Shown: positions 23,432-34,429, counted from the stretch's first letter. The stretch is 64,000 bases of DNA from Aporrectodea caliginosa (GCA_020284085.1 JACEVL010000417.1:372001-436000); one strand, 5' to 3'. Translations and numbers: made by a program. Notes: generated by a model from the letters alone, not told the origin.

Positions 23432-24077
23432 CTAAGTACTATAGATATTAAGGCGTTAAGATAATTGCTGTAGTTATGCAAAAATTATAAAGTGAAGTTA
23501 TAATGTTAAGTAATATACATAGTGTGAATTGAACTGTGTAATGTTAGTTTGTTCGAAGAGTTTATGTTAATGATTAGTTGAGCATAAGACTAGTCATTGT
23601 AGAGTTGAGTGATCTACACGAAAAGTAATTTTAGTATATTTAAGGAATTTCTTAAGAGCTATAGATTATTATAAGAAGTTCAACGAGAATGAGAGAGAGA
23701 GAGAAGGTATTCGGTTGAAGAAAGAGAGTGTCTTGCGATGGTTTAGTGGAATCAGAAATTTAACTGGTAGTCATATGACAAATAGTTCATTAAAGCAACT
23801 GACCACGACAGACTATCTAAGCAGAGGACAGGAGTAGTTAGTGTGTCAGAACCAGATGTAAATAGATGATAGGTAAATTAGAGTATAGGTAAGATAAATG
23901 GTGATTATCAGAGAATATCTATCTCTGGGAGTAATTAAGTGTTGTAAGAGTTATTATAGCGATAGCTATAGTTTTAATGTTAGTTTTATGTTGAACATAT
24001 GAATAGATGAGAAGTTTGTTTAATGTAACAAGGTCATAGAATAGAGAATTTATAGTAAATTCTACTTGTTGGGGGTC
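23432..24077. other. Non-coding 3' internal region of the LTR element
   Basis: No RT or integrase motifs in any frame. It ends in ttgttgggggtc, the only candidate polypurine-like tract. Confidence 0.7.
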
Positions 24078-26230
24078 TGTTGTAACGATTCCCTTGATAT
24101 TAATACAAACATTCCCATCTATTACATGTATAAGCCTATGTAGATATTAGAAGAGTATACAGACACCAATTAACTGTAGCATTTGTTGTATTAGGCATTA
24201 ATTAATTGACTGGCGTAGATTGACTGGCAGTTCAGAGATTTTATTTAATTAATGGGGTTAATAATTTGAACGTCATGGATACACTACGGAGTTGTGATCA
24301 TGCCATTGGCTGAATTCAAAAGGAGTCACGGTTGCCTAACCGCGCATGCGCACTGAAGCTACAGGTGAGGTGGAAAAGAACCGTTACGGTGGACTTCTTC
24401 ATCCGTCGCTGATGAGAATGGACGTTGTGTAAACGCTTCTAGTTGCGACGATAAAGCAATAGAGTGTTGTGAAGTTAAAACAGTCGTAAGTCGATACGAT
24501 TACGACTTGAACTATACTCGGATAGTATAGGAACAGTGTGGTAGCAATAGATTCAGTTTGAGGAATCATTATTTCGAGCGAAGTCAAACGTCGTCTCGCT
24601 ACACACAGGAATTCAAATCTTCGAACGTTGTTTGAATTCGTCGTCGGAACTTATTCGAACTGAACGGTGGATTAACCGTACGTTGTGGAGTTAACATTGA
24701 AGCTTCAAAGTACTGTCTTTATTCTTCATAACTCCTACGCTTTCTTGAGAATATGTGGAGCTACATCAAATTAATTACAAAGAGAATGGATCAGCTCACC
24801 TGGTCAACCGACGCCATCGCCTTCATCCAATAGTGAAGACTGCGCATATCCGTGGTGGAGACATTTCGAAGTGCCTAGAAGTTGCTTCAAATATCTACGT
24901 GGGAGGTATTTTAGATTCCCCATAAAACTTAAGATTAGATACATTACGCCGGTCTAAGTAAGGTTAAGTTAGAATATTAAATGATCTCATTAAATTACCC
25001 CTAGACTTGATTAAACGAGACCATATTTTAATAATTGACATATTCATTTAAATATCATTAATATTCAAAACGAGCTGAGTTGACTTGATTTTATTGGTTG
25101 AACTGTATAACATGACACACATTCAACTAACCTGGGATCGACCCCAATAAGTCGACCCCAGTCGACTTGGGCATCCCAAGTCGAGTCGAGTCGTTTCTGC
25201 CTAGCGCAACTGACCCCCAAGTCGAATTTGTCCAGAAAAGTGACCTCAAGTTGTTTTCTCCACAAGTCGACTTAAACCGACTTGAGACACAAATAAATCT
25301 AAATTTATCATAACACACTAATGATCGTGAGGCAACGGCAGCATTTAAGCAGTTTTGTAGTGCTTTTGCAAAAATTAATGAAGCATGTTCTAACTTCTAC
25401 GGTCTACCGCGTAGCCTACTTAGGCTGCGGTTTAATTTTGTATTATCGACGCCGGTTGCGGCGGTTGTGCTAAACAGTTACTTGTTTTGTTTATAGGTAT
25501 CGATTTATCTATATCATTTGTTATTCTATGTTAAAACGTCACACGTGCGTTTCATAAAAATGGCGAATCGAAATGTTAATAAAAATGTTAGCACGTCTAC
25601 CTTATCAAGAGCTGAACGCGGGCAAATCAATGAACTTTTAGGCAGTAGGATGGTACGCATTGCATTGCTATTTGATACGTTAGGGGTTAGTGTCCAAATA
25701 ATTATGACAACAGAATTAAAATGTATCATTATAACAAGCCATTCAGTGCAACCAGTCCGCGGTCCGCCACAGATTCTTCTGCTAACCTATTAGAGCATTA
25801 CAAAACTGTTCAAGCACAAAAACACACTGCTTAAAATAGGCCTAATAAACTTTGACCAATTTTATTCATCAGGTGTTGAGGGCTGATTACTAATTAGTAT
25901 ATGAAATTAATGCTTGCCAGGCAAATTGGCATGACATTTTTGTATTATTGGCGTACTTAATCGTTATTACCATGTCAGAAGTCGACTTTAAGTCGGAAGT
26001 TAGTTGTTTTTCTGCCAAGTCGGATCAAGTCGTTTTGGCTCCAAGTTGTCGACTTCAAGTCGACCTCAAGTCACTTTAGGGTCAAGTGGGGTCAGATTGG
26101 CTGACCAAAGTGACTCCCAGGTCACACATTCAACCAATCACGATTGATGGAGACATTAAATGTAACACGTGTTCATGATCAGGACATATCCTATTATAGT
26201 CTAAAAACTATAATATAGGGGACCGTTACA
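24078..26230 (+). repeat. 3' LTR, split by an insertion
   Basis: The LTR halves are 24078-25129 and 26123-26230, overlapping by a duplicated 14-mer. The only base I saw differing from the 5' LTR is C to T inside the left copy of that 14-mer. Confidence 0.9.
25130..26122. mobile_element. Non-autonomous TIR element in the 3' LTR, 14-bp target duplication
   Basis: Ends ACCTGGGA...TCCCAGGT, 993 bp. The flanking LTR sequence cacacattcaac(t/c)a is present on both sides (25116-25129, 26123-26136), so the insertion duplicated 14 bp. The interior is rich in AAGTCGACTT-type palindromic words near both ends and has no transposase frame. The plus-strand frame 25518-25793 shows no known domain. A superfamily cannot be assigned, because 14 bp is not the 8 bp of hAT. 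Confidence 0.75.
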
Positions 26231-26655
26231 CATACATACATACATACATACATACATACATACATACATACATACATACATGCATACATACATACATACA
26301 TACATACATACATACATACATACATACATACATACACACATACATGCAGACATACATACACACATAGGCATACATGCATACATGCATACATACATACATG
26401 CATACATACATACATACATACATACATACATACATACGTACTTACATACATACATACATACATACATGCATACATACATACATACATACATAAATACATA
26501 CATACATGCATACATACATACATACATACATACATACATACATACATGCATACATACATACATACATACATACATACATGCAGACATACATACACACATA
26601 TGCTACATGCATACATACATACATACATACATACATACATACATACATACATGCA
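26231..26655. repeat. (CATA)n microsatellite, right piece
   Basis: Continues the tetranucleotide tract in the same orientation after the LTR element. Long Tyr/His/Met frames over it are artefacts. Confidence 0.98.
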
Positions 26656-26756
26656 TATGTCGCAGTCGAATTCTGCAAACATAAAGATGACCAAAAGATA
26701 ACTTGCAAGCTCATTCGCACAATAATGCAATTGGAGAATTGAGAGGCACAAACTGA

Positions 26757-28610
26757 GTCACTAAAAATTAACGGGGAGAACGTAAAGGACGAGCAAGAAA
26801 TGACAAATGGTTTTAATAGTTACTTCACTAACATTGCTCATTCGCTGGTAGAAAAATACTGGAGCTGCCCCATCCTTAGGCCTACTCCAGCTGTCTTCAA
26901 GCCCCTCTTCAGAATTCTATGGTCTTTTATTGGTCTCCCCAGAGGCAATAATGGATATTAGTCGCAATAATGCGTTTAACACATAGCAAAGAGAGTAATG
27001 ACATCGACACTTGTACAGTGACCAGTGATGGGCACTAACTAATTTTTTTAGTGGTTTTTTTCATCTCAAACTTTTTCCATATGGAATAAAAATTTGACCT
27101 TTTAAGTCGCTGTAGGGGGTTCATTTACACACGTTTTGAGGTAAAATGTGAGATGATATTCACACCGTTCAAAAGTTATACCCAATATACCCGAGGTACC
27201 AGGGGGTGGATACCCCCACTAGGTTTTCGACAATATCTTATCCGTCATTTAATATTAAGAGACACAAATTATACCTTTCTATAGAGGGAATGTGGGGCTA
27301 CATTTCTATGGTCACTGAGTTGACCTGAGACAACCGGAAAGTGCTCAAAATAAATTATAATACGCGTAATATGCGTGAAAATGGCTGAATGGAAGCACTC
27401 CCCTTAGTTTTTTGTCTGTAGCGTATTCATTTGTCTTCCTGGAAGAGAAACAAAGATACCATTCTTTAGAGGGAATGAAGGGCTTCATTTGCATACCTAC
27501 ATCTTTGTCTTTTGAATACCGGAAGTGATCAAAATAAATAATAATACGCGTAATCTGTGTGAAAATGGCTGAATACAGCATTACAACGTAAACCGATATA
27601 TATGTATGGATATATATGTATGGATGTACATTTATACTATATAAACATGTGTAGGGATGATTTTGTGTATCTTTTATACATAGATTAGTTTCAAAACACA
27701 CATAATCTTATATTTGTTTATCCAAAAAGTACAAAATGTACGCAATAATATACAATATTGCTAATTAATGGGTTCCGTTGTTAAAAGTGATGTAATTTCG
27801 AGGTGCATTCACATAATGTACAACTAAATATACCATTCTGTGCAGAAATGAATGCTGAATCCAATGCTATATTACAAGTTATGATATGTAAAACAAACAC
27901 GAAAATCCATGGGGGTGGTAACCACCCCCTTGGTAGCCAGTGTTACAAAAAAGCTTGGTAGCCCTAGGGTTAAACTATAAGTATTTTTCAACTAAAATAA
28001 AATAGTTTAACTAAAAGTTTGCAACTGATTTTGTAAATAAGTTAACTAAACTAAAAATATTTAGTTAAAGTTTTCCCAACTTTTTAACAAACTTTTCTCC
28101 CAAACATTTTCACAATGACAGAGGTTAAGTGAACTGCAATAATGCAGAGCGTCAATGACAATTTCACTTTCAAACTACGTAATGTGTACTAGACCAATAG
28201 TCCTAGTACAGTTCTACCGGAAAATCATGAAGAAAGTTGCTAATCGTGCAATGCAATGTAGTTCACGTGACTTGAGTAATAAAACCAGTTACTCATGACA
28301 ATCATTGCGGAAGATAGTTGCTGATTTTGTTATTTAAACTTTCTAGCTAATAACTAAAAAAATATTAGTTTAACTTTGGTTTGAACTAAACTATTTTATT
28401 TTAGATAAACTTCTGCCTTAACTAAAAAATTAGTTAAACTAAAAGTTTGCAAGTTTTTAGTTAACTTTTGCCCATCACTGATAGCGACACCCAATATCAC
28501 TCTAGTTGCTAAACCTCGGGCGGAAATAATAAATTGCTTTTTCAATAGTGGGATTGTTCCACAAGCCATAAAAATAGCCAAAGTAGTACCATTAGCCTAC
28601 TTTGAAAAGG
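26757..28610 (+). pseudogene. Jockey-like non-LTR RT relic split by a hAT element
   Basis: Left part 26757-26880 reads SLKINGENVKDEQEMTNGFN, then SYFTNIAHSLVEKYW, the segment ahead of the RT palm in Jockey-type elements. After the insertion, 28494-28596 reads LVAKPRAEIINCFFNSGIVP, then QAIKIAKVVP, the RT fingers region. That block resembles 43230-43360 (LADIINCSLLTGIVPDEMK). The coding order across the insertion shows both halves come from one element. No catalytic motif remains. Confidence 0.7.
27023..28480. mobile_element. hAT non-autonomous element in the RT relic
   Basis: TIR CAGTGATGGGC/GCCCATCACTG, perfect over 11 bp. Flanks acagtgac (27015-27022) and atagcgac (28481-28488) agree at 6 of 8, an aged 8-bp duplication. 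Subterminal TTAGTTAAACTAAAA repeats are typical of such elements. The middle carries two related segments (about 27120-27340 and 27420-27600) with ggtgatcaaaataaat-ataatacgcgtaat, but no transposase. Confidence 0.8.
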
Positions 28611-28611
28611 T

Positions 28612-28925
28612 GAAAAGGATAATAGGGATACCATAAAGTATAACACTCTTGCCTGAAGTTTTCAAGAACCCGGTTCGATTCCCTTAAAGCCCCCTTGGAT
28701 TAGTTCATGCCTTCATTACCTACTGTAGGAGTGTAGGTGGCAGCAAAAGTACAATGAGCTTGCGCCTTGCATGGCTACAACTTTGTTGATTTATGTCTTC
28801 TATGATTTTTGTTTGTGTGAATTTTTTAATCGTCATAACATGTAAATGTGCAGTACACTGTACAGCGCAGTGCGTTTGTCAGGCGCTTCATTCAAGAATA
28901 AATAGGCCTATTATTATAATGTAAC
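28612..28925 (+). repeat. tRNA-derived SINE family B, full length
   Basis: Head with a perfect B box GGTTCGATTCCC (about 28672) and a weak A box. The body ends cataacatgtaaatg, cagcgcagtgcgtttgtcaggcgcttc and an AT-rich tail. Confidence 0.65.
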
Positions 28926-29729
28926 CAATTACATACCTATTTCTGTTCTCCTTACTTTTCTAAGATCGTCTTATCACTTCTTTATAGGTTCTATTCAATG
29001 CAATTCAATTCTTGTTGCTCCCAGTTACCAACTGGTTCTAATTTTTATTTTTTTATTGCCTAACTTCGTAACTGTTCACGCGAAATTGCGATATGGATGA
29101 CCCTCCTTAGCGGGATCTCCGTCCCTTTTTGGCCTCCCTTTGTCGCCAATGTATTTTGTAACTTCACATTCTCTGCATTAACTGTAATAATTTGTTTGAA
29201 AAAAGCAGTTTGAATTGAATTTGAAAATTGTCTAACGATATCCGTTCACGACGCTGGACCTTTGGATGTCTTCTAAACGTCTCCGCCTTAATTCAGACAA
29301 AACCCAATTCATCTGGCTTGTTTCAGCTCTGACAGTTATAGTTACTAAAGGAGAATTAGGCTAGTGGCAATGTAAGTTAGAGCAACCAACGAGGTAACCA
29401 ATGAAGTATAGGCTGGAGATAATGTATTTAGTATATGAGAAAAAGGGAGGTGACACTTAAAATTAACCAATAAACCTATACAAATTCCAAAATAAACTGC
29501 ACAAGAACACAATATATTTCGCAAAGACAAATCTTTCAAATAATTCCACGATGGTTTAGAAAATTTTCCACACAGAACTTTTAGCTAAAGTCAAGGCTAT
29601 TCGGTTTGGGAATAGTACAAAATAGCCTACACTTGCATACTTATATTATATTATGTCATATGTAGTGATAGATATTATCATATATTGCGTAGACTTGTTG
29701 AAATCTCATCAGTCTCTCAGATTGTAATA
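28926..29729. other. No gene recognised
   Basis: About 29265-29335 (ttggatgtcttctaaacgtctccgcctt, aattcagacaaaacccaattcatctggct) reads LDVF*TSPP or, in another frame, SSKRLRLNSDKTQFIWL. The latter is a short CR1-like RT piece (compare 44876-44945). The rest is featureless. Confidence 0.45.
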
Positions 29730-29959
29730 TCGAGATATTGCAAGCTTGCAATAAAATCACATTTAAGGGAAAATTAAGTTTACCATAGCCAATGTATAAA
29801 ATTTGCATTGAGTCTAATAGTAGCAGCTGAAGCATAAAGAGCATCAATCACTATGTGACATTGAACATTTAAACATTTAAGCGAGAATTATTGCGTTCAT
29901 TACAGCCAATGTAGAAAATTTGCTTTGTGTCGCCGATTAATTATAGCTGAAGCATAATA

Positions 29960-30188
29960 ATAATAATAATATCTTTTCTTTAATTTAGCGCCTGACAAAC
30001 GCACTGCGCTGTACATTTTACATGTTATGCAATTGAAACAATCTTAACTAGTTAACTACTAACAGAACAGTTTAATACACGGCGCTAATAGCAGCCTACA
30101 AAGCAAATCCGCCCTAACGGGGCTCGAACTCGGTACCTCTCGCACTCTTCGCCAGATGTTATCCAACGCGCCACCGGACCCCCCTCAA
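29960..30188 (-). repeat. tRNA-derived SINE family B, complete, minus strand
   Basis: Minus-strand head GGTCCGGTGGCGCGTTGGAT (A box) and GAGTTCGAGCCCCG (B box). The body ends cagcgcagtgcgtttgtcagg, cgctaaattaaag, (att)n. It is the clearest copy of the family and was inserted inside the 115-bp tandem array. Confidence 0.8.
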
Positions 30189-30362
30189 CGCCTCAATCAC
30201 AGTGTCACATTAAACATTTAAACATTTCAGCGAGAATTGCGTTAATTAAAGTCAATGTATGAATTTGCTTTGAGTCTCATATTAGTAGCTGAGGCATAAA
30301 AAACAGCAATCACGATGTCATATTAAAGCGATATTCGAATTCATCACAGTCGACGTAACGCA

Positions 30363-30368
30363 TTTATT
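30363..30368 (-). terminator. Candidate polyadenylation signal of the BRICHOS gene
   Basis: AATAAA on the minus strand, about 95 bases past the stop codon at 30460, within the 115-bp repeat. Confidence 0.45.
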
Positions 30369-30459
30369 TGGAGTCTCGTGTTAACAGCTGAAGCATTAAA
30401 GGCTTCAATCATAACAGAATCTAAATTAAATTAATAACCCAACACAGAATTCGTACGAA

Positions 30460-31124
30460 TCAGAAGCAGAAACCAAAAAAACATGAGTTCCAGCAGGAAC
30501 GTTTCTGTCTTGAAGACGATCCTAAAGAATCTGCATAACCAGAAATCCACATTATTAATTTGGCTCTGAGTAATAAGTCAAAAATCGTAAAACAAAATAC
30601 AAAAAGAATCACTGAGACGAATAATAAAGACAATTGCATCCAAATAATTTTCAACGAAGGAGATGAGAAAAATAGTCCCATAAGCTTAAGAAGCAGGCAT
30701 GCTCATGAATGAAGTGCTGTTGACTTAATTTATCTCAGCCTCGGCAAATGGAAGCGGGTGACCTGTTCTGTCCCTCGCCGTCTGCTTCGCCCATCGCCAG
30801 CGTAGAGTCAGTGAACAGATCATTGACGAATTTTAGAGAATTTTTTAAAATATAAAGAACCAGTCGGCTATATATAAACAAAAGCAATGGAATGAATAGG
30901 ATAGGCCTATGTTATTAATTTAAATGGTGCAAATGACTACGCAGATCAGAAAGAAGCAGAATTTCTCTGCAAATTCTAAATTTTAGAGAGTTAGGAGCAG
31001 ATTCTGCAATATCTCCCAGTGCTTCACATTAGTTGATGTATAATGGTTGAAAGTGTGATTTTTTTTATCTCATCGAAGCAATTCTAATCGGCCGTTGCTC
31101 GTGTTATCTGATAAAAACACCAAA

Positions 31125-31156
<32 letters not shown>

Positions 31157-32459
31157 AGTAGTTTTATATAGCGCCCCTTCAAGACAGTCTACTCAGGAGC
31201 GCTCCCAGCCCAACCTCGGTCAAACAGGACAGTCTTAAGGCTAGAGAAGAACTGAGCAGAGTGTCCTATTGAGGTCAGACGCAGTGCCACCGGAAGCCCA
31301 TTCCAGGTCACCGGGCCAGCCACAGAGAAGGCGCGGCGCTGTCGGATAGCAGTCCGAGCACGGGGGACAAGGAACTCTGCTTGCACCGCTGAGCGTAACG
31401 AGCCACGACGCGGAACAGTCACAGTAGGGCAGCAGAGTTCCCGCAGATATGGAGGAGCCAGGCCCTCAGTGCAGCGCCGGACCAATGCAGAGACCCGGTA
31501 GGCAATGCGCTGCGGATAGGGGAGCCAATGGAGGACATCCCGCAAAAATATGGTAAGTACTTTACATTGTATTTGTGCTTAAGTACTTGAGTTAAAAAGT
31601 TTCTTACCTTTTGGGGTCTCGCATGAGGGGTAGACCCAGTAGGTAGAGATTCCTTGGCAGGTGTCTTTGGCCGCCTTGCTCAGGAACGAAGTATCCGGAA
31701 TGGGAGAGCTGGATACACTATATTTCACAGTGTATGATGCATCCTGTTTCTTAAATGTACAAATAAAATAAATTAAAACAAAGTGCACAGACAGTGCACT
31801 TGGTCATTGCACCAGAAGTATGATACGAATGACATGCCAACATATCATTCCAATCGCTTTTGTAACCCGTAGGTGCACTTTGTAAAAGTGATAAAAGTGC
31901 ACGATTCTCCACAGCCGTAAAAGCGCACGATAGACTAAGCAATTTTTGGCATTCAGTAGAACATCGAAGCAGTTTGGGCTTTCACACTCCAAAAAGTTGC
32001 TAGTTGTAAAAGCAATGAGTTTACTTGTAGCTCACTGGCCTGTAATAAAACTGAAAGCTGTGCACGCCTACTTGAAAATCGTCAGCGTAAATCTTAGTGA
32101 TAGTTTGAACTTATTAAAGTTCCTGTTTAAGATGCCAGAAACTAATTCCTGACCATGAAATCATCTAATACAAAGTTGTTTTAAATCGATCGAAATCGGC
32201 GGGTATTCTGATTTATGTACAGTACTGTAAGGTGTTGATACCTTTTCCTTTAAAACAAGTTGATTTAGTATTCCTTTTGCCCGATTGCTTCAAACGATCA
32301 TTTGCATATAGGCCTATTGGCAAATTGTCATGAGTTAACACTAACCTTGACGTTTGAAGGAGCACTGACTTTTGACGGATCCGTTGCTGTAGTTCTGTTC
32401 AATGGAGCCACATAGCAGTTGGTACTAGACGCTGCTTTTATTTTCATCACCTGGATATC
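30460..32459 (-). CDS. BRICHOS-domain peptide precursor, 3 exons found (5' end missing)
   Basis: Exon A 32459-32346 (acceptor tttttatag, donor AAG|GTTAG), exon B 31749-31608 (acceptor gtacatttaag, donor AAAAG|GTAAG) and exon C 30530-30460 (acceptor ctggttatgcag) join in phase (0, then 1) to an open frame. Exon A holds SSTNCYVAPLNRTT, matching the CYVxPLN start of the BRICHOS core. Exon B holds DTSFLSKAAKDTCQG, then YWVYPSCE, with the conserved Asp, Cys and C-terminal Cys. Exon C encodes DSLGSSS, a basic site RQKR, then SCWNSCFFGFCF and TGA. BRICHOS domains chaperone a hydrophobic or aggregation-prone C-terminal peptide that furin-like proteases release, and in annelids some precursors yield antimicrobial peptides. 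The layout fits this class. The signal or membrane exon upstream of 32459 was not found. A CR1 relic lies in the second intron. What the peptide does is unknown. Confidence 0.75.
31124..31545 (-). pseudogene. CR1-like ORF2 C-terminal fragment with (AAT)n tail
   Basis: Minus strand: DVLHWLPYPQRIAYRVSALV, then GLAPPYLRELC, then FSVAGPVTWNGLPVALRLTS, then FFSSLKTVLF, stop. After the stop comes a short 3' UTR (ggggcgctatataaaac) and (AAT)n. The frame is open over 118 codons, but everything upstream is missing (5' truncation). It belongs to the same family as 40935-41294. It lies in an intron of the BRICHOS gene. Confidence 0.85.
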
Positions 32460-33685
32460 CTATAAAAATAATTATGAAGCGACGCAAATTCAGTCAGATT
32501 CCTGAAATAATAGGCCGCTTTTAATTTACTGAATGCAACACTCATCCTGCATTTCTGGGACACATTTAGCCGTGCATTTCAGAACGAGTTTATCTAGCTA
32601 TTGTCATAGTATGCCAATGTATTTAATTGTTCATTTCTGTTATTAAACCCTCCGCTTTCAACACGCGCTGCTTGGAGACGCGATCTCGGTTATTGAGTTA
32701 TATGCGGCTAAAACAACCCAAATAGAGAAGCAGAAATCGCACAGACAATAATTTTGGTAATGCAGCTAGTGATGTGGTGTTCATTGCGAACAAAAGAGGA
32801 CCAAACAGTGAATCCTAAAGGACGCATCAGGGGCGGCGCCAAACGGGCTAGAGGGCGAATTTTGGTAATGTAGCTCAGCCCCCCTGAAAAGTGGGAAATC
32901 ACTGCAAATCACAGGGAAGAGGGGACCAACGAAGGTGAATCCTGAAAGGTGTTATCCCAGCATCAGGCGAACAACGGTTTTTTAAGTATAAGTGGCAGGT
33001 CTCGAAATGACAAACCAAAGCAATGATGCAAGGAGATGATGCAAAGAATCAATGAATTGAAGCCATGTCAAATAAAAATCACATAGTTAAAGGAGCAGAC
33101 AAGCCAAGAAGGAGAAGTGCTGTCATCTAACCCTTGTCCATAGAGTTTATGATTCCATTATGAAAAGAAAGAACAGCAACTAGTGTTGAGCGAAACATAC
33201 AATATGCAGATTTAAATGGAATATCAGAAAATAAGAAAATAAGTAAGATTGCATTCGAATCAATACCACACTTTAAAGAATTTTGATACAAAATTCAAAG
33301 TTGAAAAGGGCCTGTGGTTAGAGAAGTCACCAGGATAGACAACTGGTTTCGTTACTATGACATGGGCAAAAGGCAGGTGGGCAGTATCCTTCATGCAATT
33401 AGAAATTGTAATTGAAGTCACTGTGGAAGCTAAGACAAAAAGCACTCTCTCGAAATGGGCGTTGTAATAAATATTATGGTCAAGGAAAAATCTTTCAGAA
33501 CGAGATGATGAGGTAAGTTTGCAGAACTCTGCTACTGTTGCTGGCTGAAAATAGCCTAAAACATAAGATGTACATTAATTTAAAATAGAGAAATGTTATC
33601 AAATGCAAGGGAACTAGACAATTATAACCTGATAATAGAAAATTTTGTGTGCAAAATAATCCCTGAATCTATTGGCAAGGGTTAC
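32460..33685. other. No gene recognised; possible upstream intron of the BRICHOS gene
   Basis: A signal-peptide-like minus-strand frame at 33445-33260 lacks an ATG and a convincing donor, so I do not call it an exon. At about 32828 caggggcggcgcca has the look of a hAT end, but no partner was found. Confidence 0.4.
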
Positions 33686-33688
33686 GTA

Positions 33689-33786
33689 TCGATAGTCCGA
33701 AGGTTCGATAGTCCGAAGGTTCGATAGTCCGAAGGTTCGATAATCCGAAGGTTCGATAGTCCGAAGGTTCGATAGTCCGAAAGTTT
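33689..33786. repeat. 16-bp minisatellite, six copies
   Basis: Unit cgatagtccgaaggtt, with one variant copy (cgataatcc). The repeat period is not a multiple of 3, so the Arg/Thr/Ser frame over it cycles through all three frames and is not coding. Confidence 0.9.
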
Positions 33787-34425
33787 CATGGGAAAAGATA
33801 TATGGGTAAACGTGTAGTTTAGCGTCGTAAATTATTTTTTGACTTAAAAAGCATTCCCATATCAATTTGAACGTTTACCCTTATATATTTCATATTCCGG
33901 AATATATTATTTTGTGCTAAAAAAAACAAAACAACCGAATAAAACTAAAGTTAGAAGAGAAAATGAAAACGAAGTGAGCCGTTAAGCGATCATTCGACGA
34001 CAACAGGAAGTCAAGCGGCTATGGTACATTACCCGCGGCTCAAGGAATCTATATTGACCGCGGCTATTAATAGCTAGACCTCAACTTGACCGCGGGTATT
34101 AATAGCTACACCTCAAAATAATGCTGAATATTGCGTTAAGTTGACGTGTTAAGCCTATGAGATCCGAACAGGCCGCGCACTCGGACGCTTCACTAATTAC
34201 CGTCTATGAGGCACTAACACTTCCCACACGATTGATTTGCAGGTGTTTTATGCTATCAGTCTGCATTGAAACTGACATACTTGTGCGTTTGCAAGTGGTG
34301 TAATAACGAATACACTTACTCACTTACTTTTCTTCTGCATTATGTAAAAGTCCTGCACGTGGAATATTTACCATGGTACTCCTACCATAATTCTAATCCT
34401 TACATATCCTTCCTAATCACTCATT
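33787..34425. other. No gene; small local repeats and a SINE-like tail
   Basis: A direct repeat (gcgg-tattaatagcta-acctcaa) occurs twice near 34055-34115. About 34270-34335 ends with the cttgtgcgtttgcaag, aatacacttactcacttac tail also seen at 12540-12590. Confidence 0.5.
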
Positions 34426-34429
34426 TCCT

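Larger units (their letters stand above)
19510..26230 (+). mobile_element. LTR retrotransposon with gag-protease only (no RT, no integrase)
   Basis: Both 1146-bp LTRs start TGTTGTAACG and end CCGTTACA and read identically to each other once the 1007 bases added by a later insertion are removed. The internal part has a primer-site-like stretch (20660), one gag-protease frame (20998-23431) and about 650 non-coding bases before a short G-rich tract (ttgttggggg) at the 3' LTR. No RT, RNase H or integrase frame exists anywhere between the LTRs, so it must borrow them. Both ends sit in (CATA)n, and the adjacent bases (ataca, catac) do not give a proven target duplication. Confidence 0.9.
29730..30425. 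repeat. Tandem repeat, about 115 bp, four copies, split by a SINE
   Basis: Each unit carries gagcatcaatca-tatgtgacatt-aa, catttaaacattt-agcgagaatt, gcgtt-att-cagccaatgta, aaatttgctttg-gtc and agctgaagcataa. Two units precede and two follow the SINE at 29960-30188. The last unit overlaps the 3' end of the BRICHOS gene. Confidence 0.75.

Noticed and set aside
19505..26235. 5-bp target duplication of the LTR element
   Set aside because: The flanks ataca and catac are both microsatellite and out of register, so no duplication can be claimed.
32820..32890. hAT end at caggggcggcgcca
   Set aside because: No inverted partner or target duplication was found within several kb.
33260..33445. Signal-peptide exon for the BRICHOS gene
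   Set aside because: The hydrophobic start lacks an ATG and no good phase-0 donor follows.
33689..33786. CRISPR-like array
   Set aside because: Units are contiguous without spacers and the context is an animal genome.
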